This document shows, in pieces, positions 33,560 through 44,603 of a stretch of 64,000 nucleotides of DNA. Positions within the stretch are counted from its first letter, which is position 1. Every line of letters starts with the position of its first letter. The notes below the pieces were generated by a model, which searched no databases, was not told the origin of the DNA, and saw only the letters and a program-made list of their open reading frames with translations. Both the position numbers and the translations under genes were made by a program. Origin of the DNA: Lunularia cruciata (taxonomy: Eukaryota > Streptophyta > Marchantiopsida > Lunulariales > Lunulariaceae); assembly GCA_948567375.1 (NCBI GenBank), contig OX419760.1, positions 1,054,001 through 1,118,000 on the forward strand, given 5' to 3'.

Positions 33560-34680
33560 TCAATACGTTTTATACTCCTTCTACAGTTACAGAGGAAACT
33601 TGGGAGCCAGATCTTGGACCCAAGCTTATTGGAGAGGAAAGACGGACGGTTTGGAGGTTCTTGAGGAGTCACACGAGTTGTTTTGCCTTTAGTATGAAGG
33701 ATTTGGGTGCTTTGAAGGGACCTAGTATACAGATTGAGCTGACTAGCGACACACCAGTTTTCCGACGTCCTTATCTATATAATGATATGGAAAGGACATT
33801 GATTTAGAGCCGGAGTAGTGACCTTTTTGAGGTTGGTTTGGTGGAGATTTCACATGGAGAGTATGCATCAGCGACAATGATGCCAGCCAAGAAGGATATG
33901 CATGGCAACTATACAGATAGGCAGATGTGTGGAGATTACCATCCTATCAACCGACAAACTAGGGCTGATTGGTATACCATGCCTACACCGGAGGAGATTT
34001 TTGATGCGATTGGGCATGCAAAGATCTTCAGTACTTTGGATCTTTGAGCGGGATATCATCAGTTGCCGATCAAAGAGGAGGATAAGTCCAAGACATCATT
34101 TTAGGCTATTGATCCTCATGGCAAAGATGTGTTATATCAGTGGAGATTCTTACCATTTGGGTTAAAGAACGCTCTTGCTGAGTTCCAAAGGGTCATGGAT
34201 AGGATCCTAGCTGGATTGGATTTTGCTTGGTGCTATATTGATGACATTTTGATTTATAGCACTACTGTGGAGGAGCATGAGAGATAATTGTTGGAGGTGT
34301 TTGAGAGGTTGAGATCTCTTGGACTCAAATTACATCCTAGGAAGTGTAGGTTCTTCCACAAGCAGGTTGAGTATTTGGGTCACACTATCTACCCCGGAGG
34401 ACTTGGTGTTTAGCAGACCAAGGTGGAGGCTATTGCACGTATTCCTTGGCCTACGGATGTGAGCAGAGTGCGAGCATTCCTTGGGTTGGCAACCTTCTAT
34501 CGCCGCTATGTTAGAGGATTTAGTGCCATTGCCAAGGCCTTGACGAAGCTGACCAAGCTTACACAAGAGTGGTGTTGGAGAGATGAGCAAGATAGAGCTT
34601 TTGTAGAGCTCAAGGAGAGGTTGACATCTGCTCCTATTTTGAGGAGACTGATCAGGGGACAACCATTTTAGGTTCACACT
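33560..34680 (+). pseudogene. Reverse transcriptase of copy C (decayed)
   Basis: The RT of the Ty3/gypsy class begins near TWEPDLGPKLIGEE. It shows the fingers/palm motifs IELTSDTPVFRRPY, ATMMPAKKDMHGNY and RMCGDYHPIN-like, then LPFGLKNA and FQRVMDRIL. The catalytic YIDD is at 34234-34245. KLHPRKCRFFHK, VEYLGHTIYP and the thumb/connection FLGLATFYRRYV follow. Stops occur at 33807, 34046, 34102, 34285 (TAA shared with copy B) and 34411. It synthesises element cDNA in intact relatives. Confidence 0.85.
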
Positions 34681-35060
34681 GATTGGAGTATGTTGGGGCT
34701 TGGAGCGGTGCTCACCCAGCATGATGATGAGGAGAAGGAGTTTGTGGTGGCCTATGCTAGTCGCTCCAACAATTCAGCGGAGGCGAAGTATAGTTCATAT
34801 GAGGGAGAGTGCTTGGTAGCAGTTTGGGCAGTAGCACATTTCTGATGTTACTAGTTTGGTAACCTCTTCACTCTCATCACTGATCATCAACCGCTGAAGT
34901 GGTTGATGGAGTCCAACAAGCTTTCAGGGAAGCTTGCACGATGGGCTCTGATTGTATAGGACTATGATTTCATGGTTGTTTATAGACCTGGAGTGTTGAA
35001 CCGTGATGCAGATGGGTTGAGTAGAAACCCATGTCCCAGCCAGCATGATCAGACCGGAGC
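34681..35060 (+). pseudogene. RNase H of copy C (decayed)
   Basis: The Ty3-type RNase H has the first Asp in [17 protein letters not shown], Glu in [14 protein letters not shown], and the third Asp in LITDHQPLKWLMES. It ends with the typical VVYRPGVLNRDADGLSR. Stops lie at 34669 and 34844 and near 34957 (TAG shared with copy B). Confidence 0.8.
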
Positions 35061-36440
35061 ACGTTGGCATGGTGAGACAGATGAGGAGATCGTGCCAGGT
35101 TGGCATGCATCGGCCTTTCTGTGTATATTTGTAAAGGCTTTGGTGATATCTCTCTCAGCGCATACAGGAGGAGTTATTGAGGTCACATATCCACAGAGTG
35201 AAGATATTGGTACAGTTCAGCAAGACATTCTTGATGATGTCTTAGTGATGGACTATCTTTGCACAAGTGTTGTGGGTGGCACAGTTGGGGCCAAGGAGAG
35301 AGACCATGTTCTTCAGTGAGCCAGACGGTTCAGATTGGAGGGTAGACACCTTTTGTATGTATGGGAAGATGGTAGAGTGCAAGTAGTACCACTTCCATCC
35401 CAGAGACCACAGTTGGTCCGTCATGCTCATGAGGAGCTAGGACATTTTGGAGTAAAGCGTACGTATAGCTTACTCCAGAGTCATTATTGGTGGCGCGGTA
35501 TGTAGATCGAGGTACAGCAGTTTGTTGCCAGATGTATGGTTTGTGACCAAGTTAGAGCATCATTCAATGCTCCTACGCCATAGTTACACCCATTACCTAT
35601 CATGGGATTGGGTTACCGTTGGACTTTGGACTTTGTTGGACCTTTACCACTGATTGTGAGACATCATCGGTATGTTTTGGTGATGGTGGAGCACTTCTCC
35701 AAGTGGATTGAGTTGGTGCCACTTCCTGACAAGTCTAGTGAAGGGACAGCTTACTTGTTCTTGGATTGAGTTCTTAGTCATTTTGGTGCACCAGCTGAGG
35801 TTTTGACTGATCAGGGTACAAAGTTCTTGGGGGAGTTTTAGGTCTTGTGTGACAAGGCTTTGATTGATCATCGTACTACATCCCGAGATCACCCTGAGGC
35901 AGATGGATTAGCAGAGAGAGTGGTTTAGATGGTGAAAAGAGGATTGTGAAAGTATGGTTTGCAGAGAGGCCACTTGGGAGATTGGAATCTCCAGCTACCT
36001 TGGTTAGCCATGGGCTATCGGTTCAGCCGGCAAGCCTCCTTAGCATCCTTCTCTCCATACTTTCTACTCTATGGACAAGATCCAGATTTACTTGTAGCCA
36101 TTCGTCAAGATGCTACTGTAGTTTTGGACTTGGATGACCCTAATGTATGGATGAGCGCATGTTCTCAGCGGGCAGAGATCTTTTGGAGAGTGATGCCGAT
36201 GGCCTTTGAGAACTTGGCGATTGCTCAGCATAGAGATACTTTACGCTATGCTACCATTCAAGGAGGAGGTTATAGACCCTCGATCTATCGATTTCATCCA
36301 GGTGACTATGTATATCTATAATAGATAGCACCGATGACACTTGATGTTTCTACAGGCCACACTGTCTTGGGAGTGCGTGAGGTTTTGCCATCTGGAGTCC
36401 TTGTGTTAGAAGGACGTGATGGTGTTGTTTGGAAGGATCA
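35061..36440 (+). pseudogene. DDE integrase of copy C (decayed)
   Basis: The H2C2 N-terminus (HAHEELGHFGVKRT, CMVCDQV; about 35423-35550) precedes the retroviral-type core. The first Asp codon is at 35629-35631 (LDFVGP), the second at 35809-35811 (LTDQGT) and the Glu at 35914-35916 (GLAER). There are 34 residues between the last two, one fewer than the classic 35. After the core come LPWLAMGYRFSRQ, FSPYFLLYGQDP and RFHPGDYVYL, then a small unassigned module (TGHTVLGVREVLPSGVLVLE). Stops occur at 35581 (TAG shared with copy B), 35769, 35839, 35927 and 35947. The 4-bp target duplications fit a DDE enzyme. Confidence 0.82.
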
Positions 36441-36525
36441 TGTGCGCAATTGTGCACCATGCCACCTCCCAAACATTGATGGTAATATGGACCCCAGCTT
36501 GGCACTTGTATGTGCAGGCTTGAGG

Positions 36526-36660
36526 TGTATGTTATGTGGCTCTTCTGGTGGAGCTGCTACTATGTTAGTGTGTGATAGCTGTTTGAGAGGATGGCATATG
36601 GCATGTTTGACTCCTCCTCTCACGGTGGTTCCTCAGGGATAGTGGTTATGTCCTAGATGT
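36526..36660 (+). pseudogene. C-terminal PHD finger of copy C
   Basis: This is a complete C4HC3 pattern: CMLC (36526-36537), CDSC, then H and C in LRGWHMACLTPPL, and CPRC (36649-36660). The stretch from 36334 is open up to a TAG at 36640-36642, just before WLCPRC. The frame ends at TGA 36664. The finger follows the integrase C-terminus in the same frame, in the position where chromoviruses carry a chromodomain. By analogy it may steer integration to marked chromatin, but that is inference. Confidence 0.78.
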
Positions 36661-36824
36661 ACTTGACCTATAGCTAGTTCATTCTTTATATGGTATAGAT
36701 TGCAGACAGGCGACTAACGATGGGGTTCCATAGCACCCGGCCTCTTGATCTTTGCCCATTAGAGGGTATACCATACACTTAGAGTAGATGGCTATCTGGA
36801 GTTAGAGGGACCTAACCGCCAGCT

Positions 36825-36935
36825 AGGGGGGCAATTGTGGTACTTTAGAGTCTATGTATGGCTTATGTGTGAGTTGTGCTTCTATAGTGTATGATGTTGA
36901 CAGCGATGTATGTTGTGTAGCGATGTATATACGCA
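36825..36935 (+). repeat. Polypurine tract and block B1 of copy C
   Basis: AGGGGGG at 36825-36831 is a typical plus-strand primer tract. Block B1 follows (36835-36935, 101 bp, TTGTGGTACTTTAG...ATACGCA), then spacer CGATAGC (36936-36942). The tract sits before B1, not directly before the A block that matches the 5' end. Confidence 0.75.
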
Positions 36936-36942
36936 CGATAGC

Positions 36943-37375
36943 TATCACACCATTTGTAATTCCACATCTAGATGCTCAAACACTGGAGTTCCAGTGATGG
37001 TAGTTAGAGTTATTCTAGCAGTTTCTCAGAGACTACTTTCCAACGGTTAGATTTTGTGTTCAGGGTACTGACTTCACGGTGGGGCCCACCATCACTTTGC
37101 ACCGTTCATACCGTCGAGTGTGCCATCAGTGGGACCGTTAGGGTTTAAGAGCTAGCTTGAGTCCAGGGGGTATAGTTTTGAAGTGAGCTCCAGAGAGCTC
37201 ACTTCTCTAATGTTGAGCCTTCGAGTTCTTGGCTATGGTGGATAGAGGCCGGCGAGCGTCACCTGGATTCTCTATGCTTGAGTGGGTGTAATTAGTGCCC
37301 AGTTGTTTGCAGTTTATAAAGTGACAAATCAAGTACTGATCTGAGTTGAGTTGAGTGGAGAGTGTTAAGCAATCT
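36943..37375 (+). repeat. Block A2 of copy C (truncated at inner end)
   Basis: This second A block starts TATCACACCATTTG (a decayed TGTCACGCC) and runs to GTTAAGCAATCT. There it switches to an antisense RT fragment. Confidence 0.85.
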
Positions 37376-38401
37376 CCGGTGTAGGCATGGCATACCGATT
37401 AGCCCTAGTTTATCGGTTGATAGGATGGTAATCTCCACACATCCGCCTATCTGTATAGTTGCCATGCATATCCTTCTTTGCTGGCATCATTGTCACTGAT
37501 GCATACTCTCCATGTGAAATCTTCACCAAACCAGCCTCAAAAAGGTCACTACTCCGGCTCTGAATCAATGTCCTCTCCATATCACTATATCGATAAGGAC
37601 ATCAGAAAACTGGTGTGTCGCTAGTCAGCTCAATCCGTATACCAGGTCCCTTTAGAGCACCCAAATCCTTAGTTGTTGAGTACAGCAGTTTAGTTGAGTT
37701 GAGGGGAGAGTGTTAAGCAATCTCCGGTGTAGGCATGGCATACCAATCAGCCCTAGTTTGTTGGTTGATAGGACGGTAATCTCCACACATCCGCCTATCT
37801 ATATAGTTGCCATGCATATCCTTCTTGGTTGGCATCACTATTGCTAATGCATACTCTCCATGTGAAATCTCCACCAAACCAGCCTCAAAAAGTCACTACT
37901 CCGGCTTTGAATCAATGTCCTCTCCATATCACTATATCGATAAGGACGTCGGAAAACTGGTGTGTTACTAGTCAACTCAATCCGTATACCAGGTCCCTTC
38001 AGAGGAGTTTCTCTCTCAGTGCATACAAGAGGAGTTATTGAGGTCATAGATCCAGAGAGTGAAGATATTGGTATAGTTCAGCGAGACATTCATGATGATG
38101 TCTTAGTGATGGACTATCTTTGCACTGGTGTTGTGGGTGGCACAATTGGGGCCAAGGAGAGAGACCGTGTTCTTCAGCAAGCCAGACGGTTCAGATTGGA
38201 GGGTAGACACCTTTTGCATGTATGGGAGGATGGTAGAGTGCGAGTAGTACCACTTCCATCACAGAGACCACAGTTGGTCCGTCATGCTCATGAGGAGCTA
38301 GGACATTTTGGAGCAAAGCGTACGTATAGCTTACTCTAGAGTCATTATTGGTGACGCTGTATGCAGACCGAGGTACAGTAGTTTGTTGAGTTGAGTGGAG
38401 A
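37376..38401. repeat. Scrambled 3' segment of copy C: antisense RT, block-A ends and sense integrase pieces
   Basis: Between A2 and B2 lie several pieces. First is an antisense RT fragment (37376-37675) starting CCGGTGTAGGCATGGCATAC. Next come a short integrase end (TACAGCAGTTT) and the last ~35 bp of block A ending GTTAAGCAATCT. A second antisense RT fragment with the identical junction follows (about 37726-38005). Then comes sense RNase H/integrase-linker sequence (about 38006-38390; TTATTGAGGTCATAGATCC... to GAGGTACAGTAGTTTGTT), then GAGTTGAGTGGAG from block A. All pieces belong to this family. Junctions share short identities (for example AATCT, GTTGAG). Confidence 0.8.
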
Positions 38402-38467
38402 TGTGCTTCTATAGTGTATGATGTTGACAGCGATGTATGTTGTGTAGCGATGTATATACGCACAACA
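38402..38467 (+). repeat. Partial terminal block B2 of copy C
   Basis: The last ~60 bp of block B (TGTGCTTCTATAGTG...ATACGCA) plus CAACA form the 3' terminus. It is followed by TATT, the right target-site duplication. Confidence 0.75.
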
Positions 38468-38471
38468 TATT

Positions 38472-39500
38472 GCATTACCCAGCTCTCCAAAGTTTTAATT
38501 CCCTCAATTTCCTCCATACCCTTCTTGCTCCGTGACACACTCATACAATCTCTCATGATAAACCTCAAGACTTAAGGCTTTATCCAACACATGCATCAAA
38601 TGCGCCTAAGTGAATCTCCTTGTGGACCTTGGAGGTAGCACAACTTCAATTAATTGAAACTTACCTCCTCTCAAAGACAAGTTGTTTATAATTTCTCAAT
38701 TGGCACATTGCTGATTTTTATCAATCATGAATGGTGAACCATTGTTGTTCCTACATGTGTGAAGTGGCACTAGGATTGATGTGATCTAAACTGGTTTCAT
38801 CCTACGTGGTAGCAATTGCTGACTAGAAGTCAAACCGTTGAAGACTGATTGTTGAAGGCTAACATGGCCACTCGTACCTATGATTGTCATGGTGTTTGTG
38901 GTATTGTGATCTTGGGACCATCATCATTTTTATTAACATTATCATGGTCAATATTGTGATGAAGATTGTGATTGTCCCACTTCAATGTCTTCACCATGAC
39001 AACATCCAACTGCAATGATATCTTTTGACTGCATGTTTAGTGTATTTTTCTGGGCAATGAAGATCCAAGCCATAAGTCCTAATTACTTAGGGTATTCTAG
39101 TTTGGTTACTTGTCTAAGTGCAAGAAAAAGAAGAAAAACAAGGAAATATGCATTAGGAGATGCCAAGTGGGCTACCACAATCAAACAAAAAAAGAGCACA
39201 ACAGTTCTTACCACAAAGATTCAACATGAATGAAATTACAAATGAATTGAACAAAATGGCATATCAAGTGCTTGGCCTTAAATACCCTACCACTCAAAAC
39301 TAAACGCAATGTTGATATGCTATGACAATCTAAATCCAAAGTATGAATAAATATACATCCCTTCACAAAGTGCACTTGACTAACCCTAATTAGATTGGAG
39401 TCCTTGCTAAGTTAACTCCCTTACCTCCTAAATGTTCTCAAGTACACTTGCTAAAATCCTTTCTAATTTCTCCGCTACAAAATTTTAGCTAAATTTAAAT
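38472..39500. other. Flank of copy C, mostly unrecognised
   Basis: 38472-38640 (-) continues the old sequence interrupted by copy C, with frames such as LPPRSTRRFT and SLEVYHERLYECV. Beyond that I see only short unrecognised frames. Confidence 0.4.
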
Positions 39501-41208
39501 TAATCCCTAGTCTTCAAAATTTTCCTTTGCATCCTCAAATTTCATTGCAGCCTCTTCCCATCTCTTTCCTTTGCTCTTTTGAACCTTACTCCTAAGTTTT
39601 TGGAGTAACTTAATCTTGTTGTCTGACTAAATATATTCTACATAGTCATCTAAGACTACTTGTAATCTTTTACACAAGTTCTCTACTCCTTCCTTTAGAT
39701 CTAATATCACTCCTTCCTCTTCTTCTTTGGCACTACTTACAACTAGACCTTTGGTTTCAGCTTACTCTTTATCAATTTCATAACATTTAAGGTAGTTGAC
39801 TAGCATGTCATTAGAAGATATATAGGAGCCTCTTTTTGAAGTGTCTATGGTGTAACCTTTGTCTAAATGATGGAGTTTCTCCTAGATGAAGAATTTCGGA
39901 AGTGTCTAATGATGGATTATCTCTCAGATGAAGAATTTTCTTTGAACATACTATTACCAGTTTTTGGTTGGCATCCGTGTGATCTTTGAATTTGAAACTA
40001 TACCTATACCAATCAATAATGACATAGGAATTGTATACCCATGGCCTTCCTGTTTAAATAATAAAGCTTGTTTTGGAAACTGGTCACAAATTAATATAGT
40101 TCAACAAGAATGGAACTCCTCCAGTAATTGTTAGTACATTTGATAGCAGTCTCAATGGCCATTTGCCTAGTCTGGTTGGAAAAATATAAAATAAATGGTG
40201 TGGGTTCAAACTTGAACAATCCCAACCTATGGGCAGCACCCTCAGTCATAACATTTACCCCAGAGCCTGAATCAATAGGACATACTTGATAGACTAACTT
40301 GATAATACAGTCAAAAATTTCACTTCTCTATGGTGATTCCAGGTCTTCTTGCTTGTTTCTGTAAATTGCTCAAAGTTCCTTCTATCTTTTTTTTCCACTC
40401 ATTTCAAAGCTAAAGCAAGTTGCTTCTTGTAAAACCAGTTATATTCCTATAGTTGTTTAAAAGTCACATTTTCTTACATTGAGGAAAATTCAGCTACAAA
40501 GTCTTATTGTGGAACCGCATACACTTTTGGACTTGCCCTCCTCTTCATGTTCATTCTCTGAACATCATCTTTGGCCTTCAAATTTTCAGGTTGTGTTTCC
40601 TTTGGAAGGGCTAGCTCCTCTTCCCTTCCCTTTGGACTTGGACTTTCCTTTGGTTCCTTCAGAATGTTGGTTTGATCTCTTCTTAAAATTGGCACTGGTG
40701 GAGTTTCCTTAAGACCCATGTTTGAATCAAGATGAGGAATCCTTTCCTATTTCATTCTGGCGTAAGGTACCCAACTCAACATGCTCCCTTCCGTGATGTT
40801 TGCAGAGAAACATGTCAACAAGGCATACTTAAAATTATCCCTTCTTAACATTCTCAAGTTTAAGTTCATCCAGAGAGTTTAGATGTTGCTTCTTTGTCTT
40901 TGCTTTTTTCAGTAACATACTTTCCTTTTTGGGGAGTATTTCTTTTTGCCTTATCCATCTCCGTTTAGAATCCAAAGGGGAAGAGTCAGAGGATGTAATT
41001 TCTTTCCTAGACTTCCATTCTAGTCTGGTTTCTACATGTTGAACTTCATTGTTTGGCCAACCCCTTTCATCAGACAAGAAAGTAGGCTCAAAGTCCGATT
41101 CTTCTGGCATAAAAAAATGTACTTTCATTTCCACCTTTGTGGAAGTTGCTATCTGTATGGGGCCTTTAAAGTCAGTGGTTGGGGACAATTAGCCATAACA
41201 TGCCCAGG
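39501..41208 (-). pseudogene. Decayed gag/protease of another Ty3/gypsy-type element
   Basis: On the minus strand a zinc-knuckle-like NCKAPGHVMANC lies at about 41226-41190, its first Cys lost. It is followed by a charged gag tail (KEILPKKESMLLKKAKTKKQ; about 41188-40835). A retroviral protease remnant follows with PIDSGSGVNVMTE (about 40285-40245) and HRLGLFKFEPTPFIFYF. The DSGSGVN motif and the following LGL-EP-PF pattern are typical of plant Athila/Tat-like proteases. Many stops are present. The protease lacks downstream RT in the window. Confidence 0.55.
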
Positions 41209-41558
41209 CGCTTTACAATTATACAATTAGTAAGAAGGCGACCACATAGGAAAAATGAAGGATGGGAAGACCCCATTAAGCCGTACAAGGGAGAGACAAA
41301 AAAGGTAACATGGGGCTAAGCCCCAATGGAGTCTATATGAGAAATCTGCCCCACCGCACCTAAGATATCCAAGCTATGCAAGTCGCTTTACAATTATACA
41401 ATTAGTAAGAAGGCGACCGCATAGAAAAAATGAAGGATGGGAAGACCCCATCAAGCCGTACAAGGGAGAGACAAAAAAGGTAACATGGGGCTAAGCCCCA
41501 ATGGAGTCTATATGAGAAATCTGCCCCACCGCACCTAAGATATCCGAGCTATGCAAGT
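41209..41558. repeat. 175-bp tandem duplication, nearly identical
   Basis: Two head-to-tail copies, 41209-41383 and 41384-41558, both start CGCTTTACAATTATACAATT and end GCTATGCAAGT. They differ at only a few positions. The left unit overlaps the gag zinc-knuckle remnant. Confidence 0.92.
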
Positions 41559-41589
41559 TGTACGGTCTACAAACAACTGTAGCATCTGA

Positions 41590-42130
41590 AGAAACATCAC
41601 TTAATGTGATTGCTCTCCTATGGATTGCACCAGCCACTGCTCTATGTAGAGCAATGGACACACGCTATATAAAATATGCTACAAAGTATGAGAGTGAGAG
41701 TGGTACCCCCTGACGCCTAACATGATAAGCTCTTGTGCACTCCCTGACGAATGTGTCAAATGCCGTGTCCATTGCTCCATATAACTCCCAAGGCTAGAGG
41801 AACAAAGAGGTGACCTTGCTGCATGCCCCTATACTTGGAGACCTTGCAACTTGCTGCTGCACTTGCCGCCCATCCAAGGATATGGGTAATCACTCCCTCC
41901 GAAACTATATCACACATAGGGTCCATAACCACGACATCCACAACTGTCACCTGATCATCTCAGACCAAGTATAAGTCTGCCCTGGCATGTGTCATTGCAA
42001 AGCATATGAACGCTCCCTCCGAGCCAAGTATCCACTCTCTTGTGCCATAGCAAACACTATGTCCCTAATGGCATCATGGGTAGCTATCCTCTGTCCCCCA
42101 AAAGGACACCAGGCCATCTAGACGGCTGTT
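41590..42130 (-). pseudogene. C-terminal remnant of an RT-associated protein (putative nuclease-like region)
   Basis: The minus strand gives THARADLYLV, then TVVDVVVMDPMCDIVSEG, SCKVSKYRGMQQGHLFVPLA and GVIWSNGHGI. The order RADxxL..., VVDVVVxDP, K..Y, F(V/I)PLA is one I associate with the region following RT in some retroelements of plants, algae and fungi. It resembles a PD-(D/E)xK-like pattern. The identity is tentative and the frame is broken at both ends. Confidence 0.35.
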
Positions 42131-43765
42131 GCATCTAATGTAGAACCACACTCACAATTGAGTAATGAAGATGCAGATTATACAATTAAAACACAAGGGC
42201 TAATCAACTTCCTTAATTCAAGACAATCTGGTGACCAATGTACTAGAGCTCCCCAATTATAGCAGCTCAAGGAGTAATGTTCTGCCTAGGGGTATGATCC
42301 TTCAAGGTGGATCATTATTGGTATATTCTTGATTTATATAGCATGGAATATGTACTGCTGGCCTAGGAGCGTAATTAGGAATTTCTTGAACAGCAAAATC
42401 AGGCTTTTTTTGTCTACATAAATAGTAGTTCTACAGACTAGCTTTCAATCCTGCTAAATAAAGGCATTTTATTTATGTTACAGCCACATCCTAATGGGCA
42501 GAATCCATAAAGAACATTGTCAATTTCCCATTACTTAGGAGAAAAAAGATAGAAATTCAATGATGATCCGAATAAAAAGATCATCTATGTTAATAGGTTG
42601 CTCTAAAAATTGTAAAAAGTTGATGTCATTTCAAATTTGGAATTGAGTACTCAATCATTTTGTAACACTAGGTCGAACATTCTTTCAAGTCTGGAAGCAA
42701 TATTATTATTTATAACAAAGTAACGAATAACCGTTTGACTACTATGATATGATAAAGGTTAATAATGAATAGTAAATATCTTGACACTAAAATTTTAACT
42801 TTCAAAACCTTTGAGATCGACGGATATTTCTTTGAATTCTCATAGACTTATTTTTCTGCAACGTTTTGTAACTTTCTCACGGGGGAATATAAATATAAAT
42901 CTCATTGTGTTACTTTTTGGCTTCACTAATTGAGAGCCGTGGACCTAACCTCCGAATCATTTCTTCCAATTCCCCGGTGCTACTACAGAGAATTGGAAAT
43001 GTGAAATCACGACATATTGTACGCGGTCCAACCCTTACGTATACAAGATTCATTCTCCTGTAAAAAAAGTGACGTACTATAAACGTTCGACAAACTATAA
43101 ACTTGATCTTCCATCGAATGCTACGCTTTGAGTCAAATTTCTTTCGTCCAATCGAGTACCAACACAGGTGATATGTGCAGTTATTTCCTAAGAGGCGTCC
43201 ACAATATCATGTTATTCTGCACAAATCAAACCCAACAGTTCTTGTTATCATTAACACCCGCTAGATATCTTTAAAGTACTGATATGCTAACTTTAGATCT
43301 TGTAAACAAAAATCCTCCAAAACTACCCATCCGATCACTTTCATCAATCTCTACTTTCAAAGCTACATAGGTCTGAATGTGCATAGCAAAATTCAGCTCA
43401 AAATAATGGAGCCAACATTTCAGCCAAAATAATGAAAGCCAAGAGGTACCCATAAAATTCCTTAATTAACTATCTAAAAACCATTACAATAAACCTCAGC
43501 TTGTTTTTCTCAATGTTGCTGTCAAGTCAATGTTTTGAAGAAGGTTCGGATGGTGCTCCAAAACAAATTTTGCAATATTGAATTGTTATTTTTCAAAGTA
43601 GATGTCCGCTACTACTACCGCCGCTTGCTATGTATTCTTTCATGACGATACTTATATGGTATGAAAAGAGTTCAAGATGGTGCGATGGTGTGACACCATG
43701 GATTCGGGACTCCTATCGCGGCGGAATTTTCATATGGCAGCATACTTCAGCGTACTCTGTCACAT

Positions 43766-43812
43766 TAGGTTTCAGAATTAAAAGTTTAGGGCACTTTTAA
43801 TTCTGAAACCTA
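43766..43812. repeat. Perfect inverted repeat, 20-bp arms, 7-base loop
   Basis: Arm one TAGGTTTCAGAATTAAAAGT (43766-43785) and its exact complement (43793-43812) flank loop TTAGGGC. Confidence 0.92.
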
Positions 43813-43990
43813 TTCACATTAAAAGTGCCCGGTGTTGAGTGATATCCATAAAATTATTTATAATTATTATAAAAGACATTTCTGTTGAGAAGGAAAGCTC
43901 CTGTAAATTGATTTACTGGTGGTGAAAATGGGTTACGGACCGGTGGGTTCAGTTTTGAACATTCACGCGGGCCAAACTCGGTGATAACAT

Positions 43991-44148
43991 AGTGAAATCA
44001 TGGTAAGATAATTAGGTGATAATTGGAATTAGGGGTAGGGCTTAATTGACCCAATCAGTGATTGTCACTAGTGAAGTCACGGTGAGGGAATCAGGTGATA
44101 AGTGGACTTAGAGGTATGGCTTAATTGACTCAATAAGTGATACTTATT
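43991..44148. repeat. Imperfect ~79-bp tandem duplication
   Basis: The units begin AGTGAAATCATGGT (43991) and AGTGAAGTCACGGT (44070). Both end near TTAATTGAC-CAAT-AGTGAT. Confidence 0.75.
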
Positions 44149-44377
44149 CACACAAAAGGTGAGAATTAAAGTATTGACTGTGAGAGAAGTTTCAGACTAC
44201 GAGTGATTTAGAAGTGCCACCCGTAGCACCTACACAAAGACTAGGCGGGAAGAAATATTTGCTCTCTTATATCTTTACGTGGGGGTAGTGGGGGTAGGTA
44301 CCGAATTTGCAAATTTTCAAACTATGCTACAAAACGTATTTAAGTGATGTTAACATAGTCGGTTTAACATCCCCAAA

Positions 44378-44603
44378 TTTAGTTTAGATTTCTCTTTCCA
44401 AGTTTTAAGCTTATCTCAAAGTTTAGTGTATAAATATGAATGACAAGAATCAAGAAACCAAGAAAAAATTTGAATGATCTACCCTCCAAGTTTAGTTTAG
44501 ATTTCTCTCTCCAAGTTTAAAGCTTGTCTCAAAGTTTAGTGTATAAATATGAATGAACAATAACGAAGAAAAGATTTTAAAAAATTTACCCACCAGACCT
44601 GAA
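44378..44603. repeat. Imperfect ~113-bp tandem duplication
   Basis: The units begin TTTAGTTTAGATTTCTCT at 44378 and 44491. Both contain CTCAAAGTTTAGTGTATAAA. Confidence 0.8.

Larger units (their letters stand above)
27770..38467 (+). mobile_element. Copy C: most complete methyltransferase/PHD-family retrotransposon
   Basis: This is the reference copy for the family. The order is A1, leader, gag, protease, C5-methyltransferase, RT, RNase H, integrase, PHD finger, purine tract, B1, A2, a scrambled ~1-kb insert, and a partial B2. The 5' end is TGTCACGC (27770). The 3' end is ACGCACAACA (38467), a one- to two-base variant of the TGACA end of copy B. Perfect 4-bp flanks TATT (27766-27769 and 38468-38471) confirm both ends. 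Stops and frameshifts occur throughout, but all catalytic motifs of the methyltransferase, RT and integrase are still visible. Confidence 0.88.

Noticed and set aside
36835-38467. Block B as an independent short solo LTR inserted beside the element
   Set aside because: It occupies the same two positions in copies B and C, and the 4-bp target duplications lie outside it. It therefore belongs to the element.
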